Below, piece by piece: positions 10,101 to 17,518 of a DNA stretch of 64,000 nt. Position 1 is the stretch's first letter; every line of letters starts with the position of its first letter. The notes under the pieces were generated by a model. The model was not told where the DNA came from. It made no database searches and was given only the letters and a program-made list of their open reading frames with translations. The stretch spans positions 1-64,000 of the forward strand of contig CAZFKP010000009.1 of the NCBI GenBank assembly GCA_964518725.1, given 5' to 3'. The position numbers and the translations under genes are program-made. The DNA is from JANRKF01 sp964518725. GTDB taxonomy: Bacteria; Pseudomonadota; Alphaproteobacteria; Rickettsiales; SXRF01.

Positions 10101-10248
10101 CGGCTGGGTGATTGTTGGCGGCATGAGCATTGGCACTGTGATGACACTGTTTGTCGTGCCTACCTTCTACCTGCTGCTATCGCGGGTGCGGCACCCGGTT
10201 CAGATCGACGAAAACAAACTGCTGAACTCACCAAGCACCGCCTCATAA
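7141..10248 (+). CDS. RND multidrug efflux permease (AcrB/HAE1 family)
   Basis: 1035-residue proton-driven inner-membrane transporter. It begins with EICIKRPVFAIVVN, the typical first membrane segment, and shows the proton-relay Asp pair D401-D402 in VVDDAIVVLENI of TM4. Two large periplasmic loops and the repeat of the membrane half at the C-terminus (TFMLALLFIYLVLAAQFES onwards) complete the fold. The GTG start overlaps the adaptor stop. The last 49 bases are antisense to rppH. The sequence fits drug/hydrophobe efflux rather than heavy-metal (CusA-type) pumps, but the substrate is unknown. Confidence 0.95.
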   Translation: MKLPEICIKRPVFAIVVNLIILLLGVVCYDRLTVREYPNIDVPVISVDTTYPGASARIIETQVTKPLEDSLSGIEGIDFIRSISRAERSQITVTFKLDRDPDDAASDVRDRAGRIRGRLPDEIEEPIVSKQEADAQPIIWLSLNSTKHSALEVSETAVLNVRDRIQTLPGISSVRLVAERQYSMRVWLNRDRMAAYGITPPDVENALRAQNVEIPAGRIESNSREFTVLAQTDLNTPEEFGNIILRSDASGNSVRIRDVARVVYGARDVRQIARFNNKSSIAIGVIKQSTANPLEIASAIDAALPRIRQSLPEGMNIEKAYDTSVFIRESLRAVQHTIGEAVLLVVIVIFLFLRTVRATIIPLVTIPVSLIGGLALMYAFGFSINTLTLLALVVAIGLVVDDAIVVLENIYRHMEEGLDRIHAAVKGVREIGFAIVAMTLTLAAVFAPIGFTPGRTGKLFVEFAFTLAGAVLVSGIVALTLTPMMCSRLLKPHRDEAASPAWSRAIDRMLDALDAGYKRLLLASLHVRTLVVTVAILFVAITGWLFLTTASELSPVEDRGIIRANAIAPEGSTIQYSDYYAKKMESIMQSVPESKWNFTAVGFPVVTDTFSVLGLTDWSDRSRSSSQIADELRKRMFAEIPGTFNRASNPPSLGQSGGSQPIEVIIQSSASYEEMDAIVGKIMAKLAENKGIVTPDADLKLNKPELRVVINRDKVAALGVDISTIGRTLETLLGSRQVTRFKRGSEQYDVMVQIEDDERTKPNDISRIFIRTPTNDMVQLSNLVTLEEGVAPRELNHFNKLRAVTIKSSLAPGYSTGEALAYIERTIRDTAPDMQIDYDGQSREYKQSSASLLVTFMLALLFIYLVLAAQFESFIDPLIILLAVPLAMAGALLAMKGVNLLDSASGTLNVYSQIGLIALVGLISKHGIMMVEFANQLQERGHSLRDAIAEAAIIRLRPILMTTSATILGALPLALAHGAGSESRQAIGWVIVGGMSIGTVMTLFVVPTFYLLLSRVRHPVQIDENKLLNSPSTAS

Positions 10249-10682
10249 AGATCGCGCTTGAACGGGACGATCAGACCCGGAAGCTCCGCAGGCGCCACCC
10301 ATTTCCAATGCGAAAATTCCGGATGCTTTGTCGCAATATTAATCTCGGCATCCTCGCCCAGGAACCGCAACGCGAACCATTTCTGCGTCTGGCCACGATA
10401 TTTGCCACCCCATAACTTACCTACCAGGTGCTCCGGCAAATCGTAACTGAGCCACCCTCTGCTCTCGGCAACAATCTCTGCATTGCGAGTGCCTATTTCT
10501 TCTTCCAGTTCGCGCATGGCAGCGACACGTGGATCTTCGTCAGCATCAATCCCCCCTTGCGGCATCTGCCATGCTTCGGCGACATTATCAATGCGGCGCG
10601 CCACAAACACACGCCCTTCACGATTAATCAGCATCATACCCACGCACGGGCGGTAAGGGAGCGAAGCCGGCATATTAATCAT
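10200..10682 (-). CDS. rppH: RNA pyrophosphohydrolase (Nudix)
   Basis: Converts 5'-triphosphate RNA ends to monophosphates and so starts RNase E-dependent decay. The 160-residue protein opens with YRPCVGMMLIN and carries a perfect Nudix box (G-x5-E-x7-RELEEE-x-G) at about residues 43-65. WQMPQGGID precedes the box as in the RppH/IalA group. The start overlaps the stop of the upstream deacetylase gene by 8 bases, so it is the last gene of the phoU-to-rppH operon. Its 3' end overlaps the RND gene by 49 bases in antisense. Confidence 0.95.
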   Translation of the reverse strand: MINMPASLPYRPCVGMMLINREGRVFVARRIDNVAEAWQMPQGGIDADEDPRVAAMRELEEEIGTRNAEIVAESRGWLSYDLPEHLVGKLWGGKYRGQTQKWFALRFLGEDAEINIATKHPEFSHWKWVAPAELPGLIVPFKRDLYEAVLGEFSSLFSSI

Positions 10683-11775
10683 GCTTCAGTTTGGTAATGA
10701 ATGTCGCCGGGGCAAGAACAATCCCGCGCTCTCCAAGCGTCTCTTGCCACTGCTTGATTTCCTTCAACGAAATCGGATAGGCCTGTGCGATCCCAATCGC
10801 CATGCCGTTGCGCTGGGCAACCTGCTCAAGCGTTGCAAGTCGTGCCTGGATGGTCATTTCCGATAGCTCCTCATCTATCCAGACATCGGCACTCATCGAC
10901 ACCAAGAGCTCCTTGTTGCCCTGCCGCTTTTCATCATGCGGCAAAGTATCGCGCCCAAGAAGTAGCATCAGGCCGCGCTTGGCAATTTCATCCGACAGCG
11001 GTTTAATACTATCGGCACTGCTCGTCACCACTTCACCCATAGGCGCCACCAATCCAGCATATCCCTGGAAACGCGACATCGTCCAATAAAGGTTCTTGAT
11101 ATTCTGGGCATTGCTGCGCGTCACCATAATTGAAAATGAGCCGGGATCGTCGACAGGATAGGCTGCCGTCTGGAATGGCAGATCGACGAAAGTTTCGTGG
11201 CCAGTGAGCCGCGATGCCGCCGCCCAACTTCCGACCGACGCAGCGTAAGGCGAGAAGCTGAGGCCGATCCGATCATCAAGCCCAAATGACATCTCGGTGG
11301 TTTTCTTGCTCTGGCCAAGCCCGGTTACAACAATCGCAATCAGCGGCATCTCATTCTGCCTGCGGAATGATTTTGCATAATACTGCCACGGTTTAATGCC
11401 CGACGGGGATATTTTCGGCAGCGGCGCGCCGTTGGCTTTGTCGATCATGTCTTCGGAAATATCCGCAATCGGCGACGATGAGGCCTGCACCGACGTCACC
11501 GCGGACGCATCGGCCACTACCGGAGCACTCTCGGGTGGCGGGATTACAGCTTCCGGCTCCGCCGCTTTTTCAGCCTCCGGCGCGGCAGCAGCCAGCCCTT
11601 CAACACGCCCATCTTCCACATGCACGATAAAACGCTTGCCCGTCGCCAGGGCACCCTGCGTTTCACGCTCCCCCGAAAGCCACAAGAATACAAATGTCGC
11701 CACAGACCATGCTAGCAGCAGCGCAATACAGCCGCGCTGCACCCATACCATATGCTTGTGAAGAAGGCCGATCAT
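10675..11775 (-). CDS. Divergent polysaccharide deacetylase family protein (YibQ-like)
   Basis: 366-residue membrane-anchored protein: one N-terminal transmembrane helix at about 13-33, an Ala/Pro/Ser/Glu-rich linker to about 130, then a NodB-like domain of the divergent deacetylase family (PF04748 type) starting with PLIAIVVTGLG. The domain includes LSFSPYA and FVDLPFQ. The catalytic function is unproven for the family. It overlaps ctpA by ATGA and sits in the usual alphaproteobacterial envC-ctpA-deacetylase-rppH order, which suggests a role in envelope or peptidoglycan maintenance. Confidence 0.88.
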   Translation of the reverse strand: MIGLLHKHMVWVQRGCIALLLAWSVATFVFLWLSGERETQGALATGKRFIVHVEDGRVEGLAAAAPEAEKAAEPEAVIPPPESAPVVADASAVTSVQASSSPIADISEDMIDKANGAPLPKISPSGIKPWQYYAKSFRRQNEMPLIAIVVTGLGQSKKTTEMSFGLDDRIGLSFSPYAASVGSWAAASRLTGHETFVDLPFQTAAYPVDDPGSFSIMVTRSNAQNIKNLYWTMSRFQGYAGLVAPMGEVVTSSADSIKPLSDEIAKRGLMLLLGRDTLPHDEKRQGNKELLVSMSADVWIDEELSEMTIQARLATLEQVAQRNGMAIGIAQAYPISLKEIKQWQETLGERGIVLAPATFITKLKHD

Positions 11776-13175
11776 TTATCCGTAGTTGATAAGTTAAACA
11801 CATGTGCCGCCCGAAGCAGGTCGATGGCGCGCTGCAGCTGGAAATCCTGACTCGCGTCATCGTCGCGGCCGGTGGCTTTTTTATCGTCCTTTTCGTCTTT
11901 TTCTTCGTTCTTGCTGTCTTTCTCAGCATCTGGCGCGTCTTTCTTCACGTCACTCTCATCGCCGGATTGTGGCTTTTTCAGCTTCTCCTTGGCTTTCTGG
12001 TCTTCGAGATTTTCAAGGCGGCGACGGAGATCCGCTTCCATCCGCATTTTGTCGTTTTGCTTAATCGGCTCAATTTTCGCCTGCTCAACAATGATGTCCG
12101 GCTCAATGCCCTTCGCCTGAATCGAGCGCCCCGACGGCGTGTAATAACGCGCCGTGGTCAGGCGCATCGCGCCATGCTCCGCCAACGGAATCACCGTTTG
12201 CACCGAGCCCTTACCAAAGGTCTTCACACCCATGACGATGGCGCGTTTATGGTCTTGCAACGCACCCGAAACAATTTCCGATGCCGATGCGGAACCGCTA
12301 TTGACCAACACCACTATCGGCACGCTCGCATCCACCAGCTCGTCACCGGCTTTGGCGCTGTAACGCTTGGTTTTATTTGGATCGCGCTCACGAGTTGAAA
12401 CCACCTCGCCACCCGTGAGGAAGGCATCGGAAACCGAAATCGCTTCATCTAGCAAGCCACCCGGATTGTTACGCAGGTCAAGCACCACGCCACGCAAATT
12501 CGGCAGGTCTTTTTTGATGCGGGCGAACTCTTCACGCATTTGCGCCGTGGTCTGCTCAGTGAATTGGCTCAGACGCAAGTAGGCGACATCATCACCTTCC
12601 GCACGCCCCTTGCCGGCGCGGATTTTAATATTAGCGCGAGTAAGTTTTGCTTCAATCGGCTCGGTGCCACCCTCACGCAGAATGGTTAGTTTTACTTTGG
12701 TATCAACCTTGCCGCGCATCTTATCCACCGCTTCGGACAACGTTAGCCCCATCACCTGCTCATCATCAATGAAGCTGATGTAATCCCCGGGCAGGATACC
12801 TGCTTTGGCCGCCGGCGTGTCATCGATCGGCGAAACGACTTTCACCAGCCCGTTTTCCATCGTCACCTCAATGCCAAGCCCGCCAAATTCACCCTTGGTC
12901 TGCACCTGCATTTCCTTGAAACTTTTTTCGTTCATGTAGCCCGAATGCGGATCGAGCGACGAGAGCATGCCGTTGATGGCCGACTCGATCAGGTCGGTGT
13001 CTTTGACTTCCTCGACGTAATCGCTCCGCACGCGGTCAAATACATCGCCGAACAAGGTGAGTAGCGCGAACGTATCGTCCTTCTGGGCAAGCGCAACGAT
13101 GGGCGCGGCAATGATGGTCGAAGAAACAAGTGCAAGCACCAACCCAACTTTTACAGCACGACGCATAGACGACAA
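11772..13175 (-). CDS. ctpA: Carboxy-terminal processing protease (S41, CtpA/Prc type)
   Basis: 467-residue exported serine protease. It has an N-terminal signal or anchor (residues 8-30), a PDZ domain at about 95-180 and the S41 catalytic domain with NSGSASASE (Ser297) and TFGKGSVQ (Lys322), the Ser-Lys dyad 25 residues apart as in Prc and CtpB. The last ~80 residues are a charged Lys/Asp/Glu tail, unusually low in complexity. It lies directly after envC and before the deacetylase, an arrangement linked to peptidoglycan hydrolase control. Confidence 0.94.
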   Translation of the reverse strand: MSSMRRAVKVGLVLALVSSTIIAAPIVALAQKDDTFALLTLFGDVFDRVRSDYVEEVKDTDLIESAINGMLSSLDPHSGYMNEKSFKEMQVQTKGEFGGLGIEVTMENGLVKVVSPIDDTPAAKAGILPGDYISFIDDEQVMGLTLSEAVDKMRGKVDTKVKLTILREGGTEPIEAKLTRANIKIRAGKGRAEGDDVAYLRLSQFTEQTTAQMREEFARIKKDLPNLRGVVLDLRNNPGGLLDEAISVSDAFLTGGEVVSTRERDPNKTKRYSAKAGDELVDASVPIVVLVNSGSASASEIVSGALQDHKRAIVMGVKTFGKGSVQTVIPLAEHGAMRLTTARYYTPSGRSIQAKGIEPDIIVEQAKIEPIKQNDKMRMEADLRRRLENLEDQKAKEKLKKPQSGDESDVKKDAPDAEKDSKNEEKDEKDDKKATGRDDDASQDFQLQRAIDLLRAAHVFNLSTTDK

Positions 13176-13195
13176 TTCCTTTTTTCATGCAGCCG

Positions 13196-14350
13196 CTACA
13201 GCCCACGCAGCCACGGCTTGGGATTAATCGGCTGGTTATTTTCGCGCAGCTCCACATAAAGCTGTTCGTTATCCGTGTTACCCATAGCACCAATCGGCTC
13301 ACCTTCCAAGAGGAAGTCTCCAGACTGAACATCCATCCGCGACAGCCCGGCAAGCAAGGTGTGGTAGTCCCCGCGGTGCTTAAGAATTACTAACCTGCCA
13401 TAGTTCAGGAAGGTGCCGCTATAGGCAACTTCAGCATCAAACGGCGCAACCACCGGTGCACTGGCACGGGTCGCGATACGGATGCCTTTGGCCGCCTCAC
13501 CCGAAAGGTCGCGTGTGCCATACCCCGACGCCACACGCCCCGACACCGGAATCCGTATCCTACCCTTCGCATCGGCAAACCGCCGCATCTCGCCACGCTT
13601 GCCGCTGACCCCTGCAACACTTACCACCTCTTTGCCTCCGCTTTTAGCAGATGAAGCCGTGCGGGACTCCAGGGCAGCCATCAGCTCCTGCAAGCTTCCC
13701 GCCTTTTTGGCCAGCGCCGCAATGTTTGCTTCTTCTTTGGCACGCGATGTCGCCAGCCGGGCGCGCAGTTTTTTCCGTTCTTTTACCGCCACCTCAAATG
13801 ATTTTTTCTCGGCGGCATAGGCGGCTTTTAACTCTACGGCGGTTTCTTTCTCTTTTGCCTGCCTGGCACGCAAGCGAATGAGTGCCTCCATTTCCGCAGC
13901 AAGCGCCGCCGCCTGCGCCTTGATTTCCGACGTAATCATCGAAAGCGCGTGTGCAGCCTGCAGGCGATTCTTGCCATCAGCCGGCATGAGCACCATCGCC
14001 TGCGGCGGCGTGCGGCTGAGGCGCACAGCAACACGCGATAACCCGTCGAGTTTAGCGCGTGCCATTTTGGCATCCTGCTCCTTGCGTGCAAGACTGGCTT
14101 CCGTTTCAGCAAGTTTTTTCTCCGCTTCGGCGAGGCTGGCATCGCTTTTCTGAAGCCCGCTCGCGGCGCGCACCAATTTTTCCTGCAAGGCAGCAAGATC
14201 CTCTTCCATCTGCCGTTCTTGCTTCAGCAGTTTTTCTTTTTTTTCTTCAGAAATTTTCAGCGCTACTTGCGTTTGCGCCAGCTCATCTTTCGTGGCCGCC
14301 TGCGCGGCAAGCGGCAACAGAAACAGGCATAGCAGGGCGCTACGCCGCAT
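13196..14350 (-). CDS. envC: EnvC-like murein hydrolase activator (degenerate LytM/M23)
   Basis: 384 residues: cleavable signal peptide (1-18), a long coiled coil rich in Lys/Glu/Ala (about 20-240) and a C-terminal M23/LytM domain (about 275-380). The active-site residues of true M23 peptidases are missing: the first His/Asp pair is replaced in GEAAKGIRIAT and the HxH motif reads LYVEL. Such degenerate domains activate amidases at the division site rather than cut peptidoglycan themselves. The start overlaps the gpmI end by 11 bases. Confidence 0.9.
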   Translation of the reverse strand: MRRSALLCLFLLPLAAQAATKDELAQTQVALKISEEKKEKLLKQERQMEEDLAALQEKLVRAASGLQKSDASLAEAEKKLAETEASLARKEQDAKMARAKLDGLSRVAVRLSRTPPQAMVLMPADGKNRLQAAHALSMITSEIKAQAAALAAEMEALIRLRARQAKEKETAVELKAAYAAEKKSFEVAVKERKKLRARLATSRAKEEANIAALAKKAGSLQELMAALESRTASSAKSGGKEVVSVAGVSGKRGEMRRFADAKGRIRIPVSGRVASGYGTRDLSGEAAKGIRIATRASAPVVAPFDAEVAYSGTFLNYGRLVILKHRGDYHTLLAGLSRMDVQSGDFLLEGEPIGAMGNTDNEQLYVELRENNQPINPKPWLRGL

Positions 14351-15878
14351 GGTCTTTCAACAGCGACGTGCCCGTCATCGCCGCCGGCTGCGGCAGCCCC
14401 AGCCATTGCAAAATGGTTGGGGCTACATCACCCAGCCGGCCTTCAGGGATCGCAAGCTGCTTGCCTTTGAGGTTGGCAGCGACCAGAATCGCAGGCACCA
14501 GATTAAGCGTATGCGCCGTATGCGGCTGCCCCGTTTCGCCATCAAACATCATCTCGGCATTGCCATGATCCGCCGTGATAAATAGCGCGCCGCCCTTGGC
14601 AAGGGTTGTCACCGCCACGCGGCCGACGCAACGATCCACCGCCTCGACAGCCTTAATGGCCGCCTGGATATTGCCCGAATGCCCGACCATGTCGGTGTTA
14701 GCGTAATTCACCACGATGAAGTCGAACCGCTCCGCCTCAATCGCGTCCACCAGCTTGTCGGTCACTTCCGGCGCCGACATTTCCGGCTGTAAATCGTAGG
14801 TCGCGACATTCGGCGATGGCACAAGGATACGCGATTCACCGGCAAATTCCTGCTCGCGCCCGCCATTGAAAAAGAAGGTGACGTGGGCGTATTTTTCCGT
14901 CTCGGCAATCCGCAATTGCGTGAGCCCGGCTTTTGACACCACCTCACCCAGAATATCGGTAAGCGCCTCGGGCGGAAACAGCACCTGCGTCATCGCCGCC
15001 AGGCTTGAAGAATATTCCGTCATGGCAATTGCCGTACCGAACGTGACGGCTTTGGTGCGCGGGAAATCAGTAAATTGCGGCGAAAGCAGCGCTGTTAAAA
15101 TTTCGCGCACGCGGTCGGCACGGAAGTTGGCGCATACCAGCACCTCACCATCACCCATACCGGAATAATCGCCGATCACACACGGCAGTACAAACTCATC
15201 GGTAACGCCTTGCGAGTAGCTTGCTTCCACCGCCTCACGCGCCGAAGTGAAGCGCACACCGGCACCCACCACCAACGTATCATATGCTTTGGCGACGCGA
15301 TCCCAGCGCTTGTCGCGATCCATGGCATAATAGCGCCCGCTGACAGTCGCGATTTCGACGTTAGGAATGGCTGCGACATCGCGCTCAAATGCCGCGATAT
15401 AATCCAGCGCTGATTGCGGCGGCGTGTCCCGCCCGTCGAGGAACAAATGCACATAGACATGCTCCCCCTGCCCGGCAAGGATGCGCGCAAGCGCTACCAT
15501 GTGTGCCTGGTGCGAATGCACACCGCCCGGCGACAGCAGCCCAAGTAAATGCACCGGATAATCCGGGCTGATGCCTCGGCAAGAAGCCAGTTTTTTGGCA
15601 AGGCTGCCATCGGCTATTGCAGCATCAATCTTCGGCAGCTCCTGCATGATGACGCGCCCAGAACCGATATTCATATGGCCAACTTCGGAGTTTCCCATCT
15701 GCCCCTCAGGCAGACCGACATGCAGCTCGGAAGCGTTAATCAGCCCGTGCGGATAATCACGGGTCAGAGCATCCATGTTTGGGGTGCTGGCCGCGGCAAT
15801 GGCGTTATGTTCGGCGGCGTGCTGGTGCCCCCAGCCGTCAAGAATCATCAACACGACAGGTTTCGGACGCGACGGCAT
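14340..15878 (-). CDS. gpmI: 2,3-bisphosphoglycerate-independent phosphoglycerate mutase
   Basis: 512-residue dimanganese enzyme interconverting 3- and 2-phosphoglycerate in glycolysis and gluconeogenesis. LMILDGWG carries the first metal-binding Asp, MGNSEVGH holds the phosphorylated Ser64, DGRDTPP is substrate-binding, and late NYANTDMVGHSG and TADHGNAE give the remaining metal ligands. Length matches the family (about 510). It follows phoU with a 2-base gap, so the two are probably co-transcribed. Confidence 0.97.
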   Translation of the reverse strand: MPSRPKPVVLMILDGWGHQHAAEHNAIAAASTPNMDALTRDYPHGLINASELHVGLPEGQMGNSEVGHMNIGSGRVIMQELPKIDAAIADGSLAKKLASCRGISPDYPVHLLGLLSPGGVHSHQAHMVALARILAGQGEHVYVHLFLDGRDTPPQSALDYIAAFERDVAAIPNVEIATVSGRYYAMDRDKRWDRVAKAYDTLVVGAGVRFTSAREAVEASYSQGVTDEFVLPCVIGDYSGMGDGEVLVCANFRADRVREILTALLSPQFTDFPRTKAVTFGTAIAMTEYSSSLAAMTQVLFPPEALTDILGEVVSKAGLTQLRIAETEKYAHVTFFFNGGREQEFAGESRILVPSPNVATYDLQPEMSAPEVTDKLVDAIEAERFDFIVVNYANTDMVGHSGNIQAAIKAVEAVDRCVGRVAVTTLAKGGALFITADHGNAEMMFDGETGQPHTAHTLNLVPAILVAANLKGKQLAIPEGRLGDVAPTILQWLGLPQPAAMTGTSLLKDHAA

Positions 15879-15880
15879 GG

Positions 15881-16561
15881 TTAGTCGTTCAGGATCGATT
15901 TATCGGCGCGCTTGCCCGAGTTGATATAGTACACGGTTTTGGCGAGGTTAGTCGCGCAATCGGCCAGGCGCTCAAGATTCTTGGCGGCAAACATCACGTG
16001 GGTGCAGGGCACGATGCGGTCGCTCGACTGCACCATTTCCTCCTGCATCAGCGCAACGGTTTCCTTGTATAGATTGTCGATCTCGTCATCCCGCTTCCAC
16101 ACTTCGGTCGCCAGCTCCGCATTGCGGGTTTCAAAAGCTATCAGCGCTTCGGCGAGCAACTCGTCGATAACATCCGCCATGCGCTCAAGGCGGATGATGC
16201 CGGCTTCCGACGCATATGTGCCCATGCGGACGCTGCGCTTGACCGTATTCTTTGCCATGTCACCCGCCTGCTCCAGCACGCCGGTGATTTTCAGCACCGA
16301 GGTTACAAAACGCAAATCGACCGCAACCGGGCTTTGCAGCGCCAGCACACGGGTCGCGGATTCTTCGATCTGCTGGTCGATCTGGTTGATGACCTTATCG
16401 GCGGCCTTGGCGTCGGTAATCCGCTCCTCGTCACGCGAACGAAACGCCACGCGGCACGCACGCACCAGATTCTGCAGCTCGCCAACCATGCTGGCGATCA
16501 GGCGCGACAGTTCGGTCAACTGCTCGTCATAGGACTTAACGGTATGTGCTCCAAGGTTCAT
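15881..16561 (-). CDS. phoU: Phosphate-specific transport system accessory protein PhoU
   Basis: 226-residue all-helical protein made of two PhoU repeats; each carries the E/D-rich metal-binding pattern (for example ITGVLEQAGDMAKNTV and NLERLADCATNLAKTV). PhoU restrains PhoR signalling and Pst transport when phosphate is plentiful. The ATG at 16561 was chosen because AGGAG sits about 9 bases upstream and MNLGAHTVKSYDEQL is the typical N-terminus. No pst, phoR or phoB genes are nearby; it heads the gpmI operon, an unusual position. Confidence 0.94.
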   Translation of the reverse strand: MNLGAHTVKSYDEQLTELSRLIASMVGELQNLVRACRVAFRSRDEERITDAKAADKVINQIDQQIEESATRVLALQSPVAVDLRFVTSVLKITGVLEQAGDMAKNTVKRSVRMGTYASEAGIIRLERMADVIDELLAEALIAFETRNAELATEVWKRDDEIDNLYKETVALMQEEMVQSSDRIVPCTHVMFAAKNLERLADCATNLAKTVYYINSGKRADKSILND

Positions 16562-16713
16562 GACACATGCTCCTAACCATTTTTTGAGGTAATTTGCCGA
16601 AACCATACAACATCTGGTAGGAAGAACCTAGTTATTTTTATGGCTGAGATCGTTGATCTGGAAGGAGGAATTGGTTAGGATAGAAGCAGAATCAACAGTG
16701 GAGCATAGTAAAA
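16562..16713 (+). promoter_or_regulatory. Divergent phoU / Sco-like intergenic region with an unused strong Shine-Dalgarno
   Basis: This 152-base gap must hold the promoters of phoU (minus) and the Sco-like gene (plus). A near-perfect ribosome-binding sequence, AAGGAGGAA at 16662-16670, lies about 44 bases before the Sco-like ATG, too far to serve it. It falls within a 12-codon reading frame (16640-16678) and is followed by an in-frame stop for the Sco-like frame at 16681. The likely Sco-like ribosome site is the weaker GGAGC about 10 bases upstream of its ATG. Confidence 0.35.
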
Positions 16714-17517
16714 ATGGGTCGAACAACACGTCGCGAGTTCATCGCCGGCAGTCTCGCCGCCGCAATCGCATCAGGCAACGCCTCCAAAAGCTGGGCACAG
16801 CGGGAAGGCAAGAACCTTACCCAGATCATCGCCGGCACGCCGCTCACCGATCAATACGGCGAGACGCTCAAACCGGCGGAGATTTTCAAGGGACAACCCT
16901 ACATCGTGGTGGAAGGCTTCCTCCACTGCACCGGCCAGTGCCCAAGGATTCGTGGCAACCTTGGCGATGTGCGCGCCGCACTGGAAGAAGAAGCGCAGCA
17001 GCTGGATAAAGAGGGAAATGCGAAAAAAGCGGCAGCACTCAGGAATATTCCCGTGCTGTGGATTGACGTGATGCCCGATGCGCTCGGCACCATGCCGGGC
17101 GACAGGAATGAACCGCAAGCCTGTGTGGAGGAAGCCTATAAGCGCGGGTTCTGGCAAGACCCCGCCCACGCCAAAAATTTCCCAGCCGATGAGGCGACAA
17201 GAATCAAGCTGGCACAGGCGGCATTCAGGAGCGGCGACCCCAAGAAACCCGCGGGACGGCTATTGCATGTGGCGTTTCCCGAATCACAAAGAGCCGCTGT
17301 TGCGTTGCAAAAATCCATGGGCGCGCATTTTAATGCGTTCGATCCGCAATCCCACGGCTCGCGCATCGCGCTGGTGGGGGGAGATGGCACAGTACTGGCG
17401 TCACCTTCCGGCCTGGTGACCACGCCAATGCAAAAAAGCGCCCTCACGGAAGCCATCACCGCGGCAGCGCTCGGCGCGGTGGAACAGCAGCTCAAGACGA
17501 AGGGGATGTCTCCGTAA
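16714..17517 (+). CDS. Tat-exported Sco1/SenC-like thioredoxin-fold protein
   Basis: 267 residues. The N-terminus TTRREFIAGSLAAAIASG is a twin-arginine signal (Arg6-Arg7), predicting export of a folded, possibly metal-loaded protein. HCTGQCP (Cys72, Cys76) matches the C-x3-C-P copper site of Sco proteins, and His214 in QSHGSRIALVGGDG sits where Sco proteins have their third ligand. Between them lies a larger insertion (about 80-180) than in the classical Sco at 31483. Sco proteins deliver copper to, or reduce, cytochrome oxidase CuA. Here the partner may be the His-rich membrane protein encoded one base downstream. Tat targeting of a Sco-like protein is unusual; family assignment rests on the motifs. 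Confidence 0.7.
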   Translation: MGRTTRREFIAGSLAAAIASGNASKSWAQREGKNLTQIIAGTPLTDQYGETLKPAEIFKGQPYIVVEGFLHCTGQCPRIRGNLGDVRAALEEEAQQLDKEGNAKKAAALRNIPVLWIDVMPDALGTMPGDRNEPQACVEEAYKRGFWQDPAHAKNFPADEATRIKLAQAAFRSGDPKKPAGRLLHVAFPESQRAAVALQKSMGAHFNAFDPQSHGSRIALVGGDGTVLASPSGLVTTPMQKSALTEAITAAALGAVEQQLKTKGMSP

Positions 17518-17518
17518 C

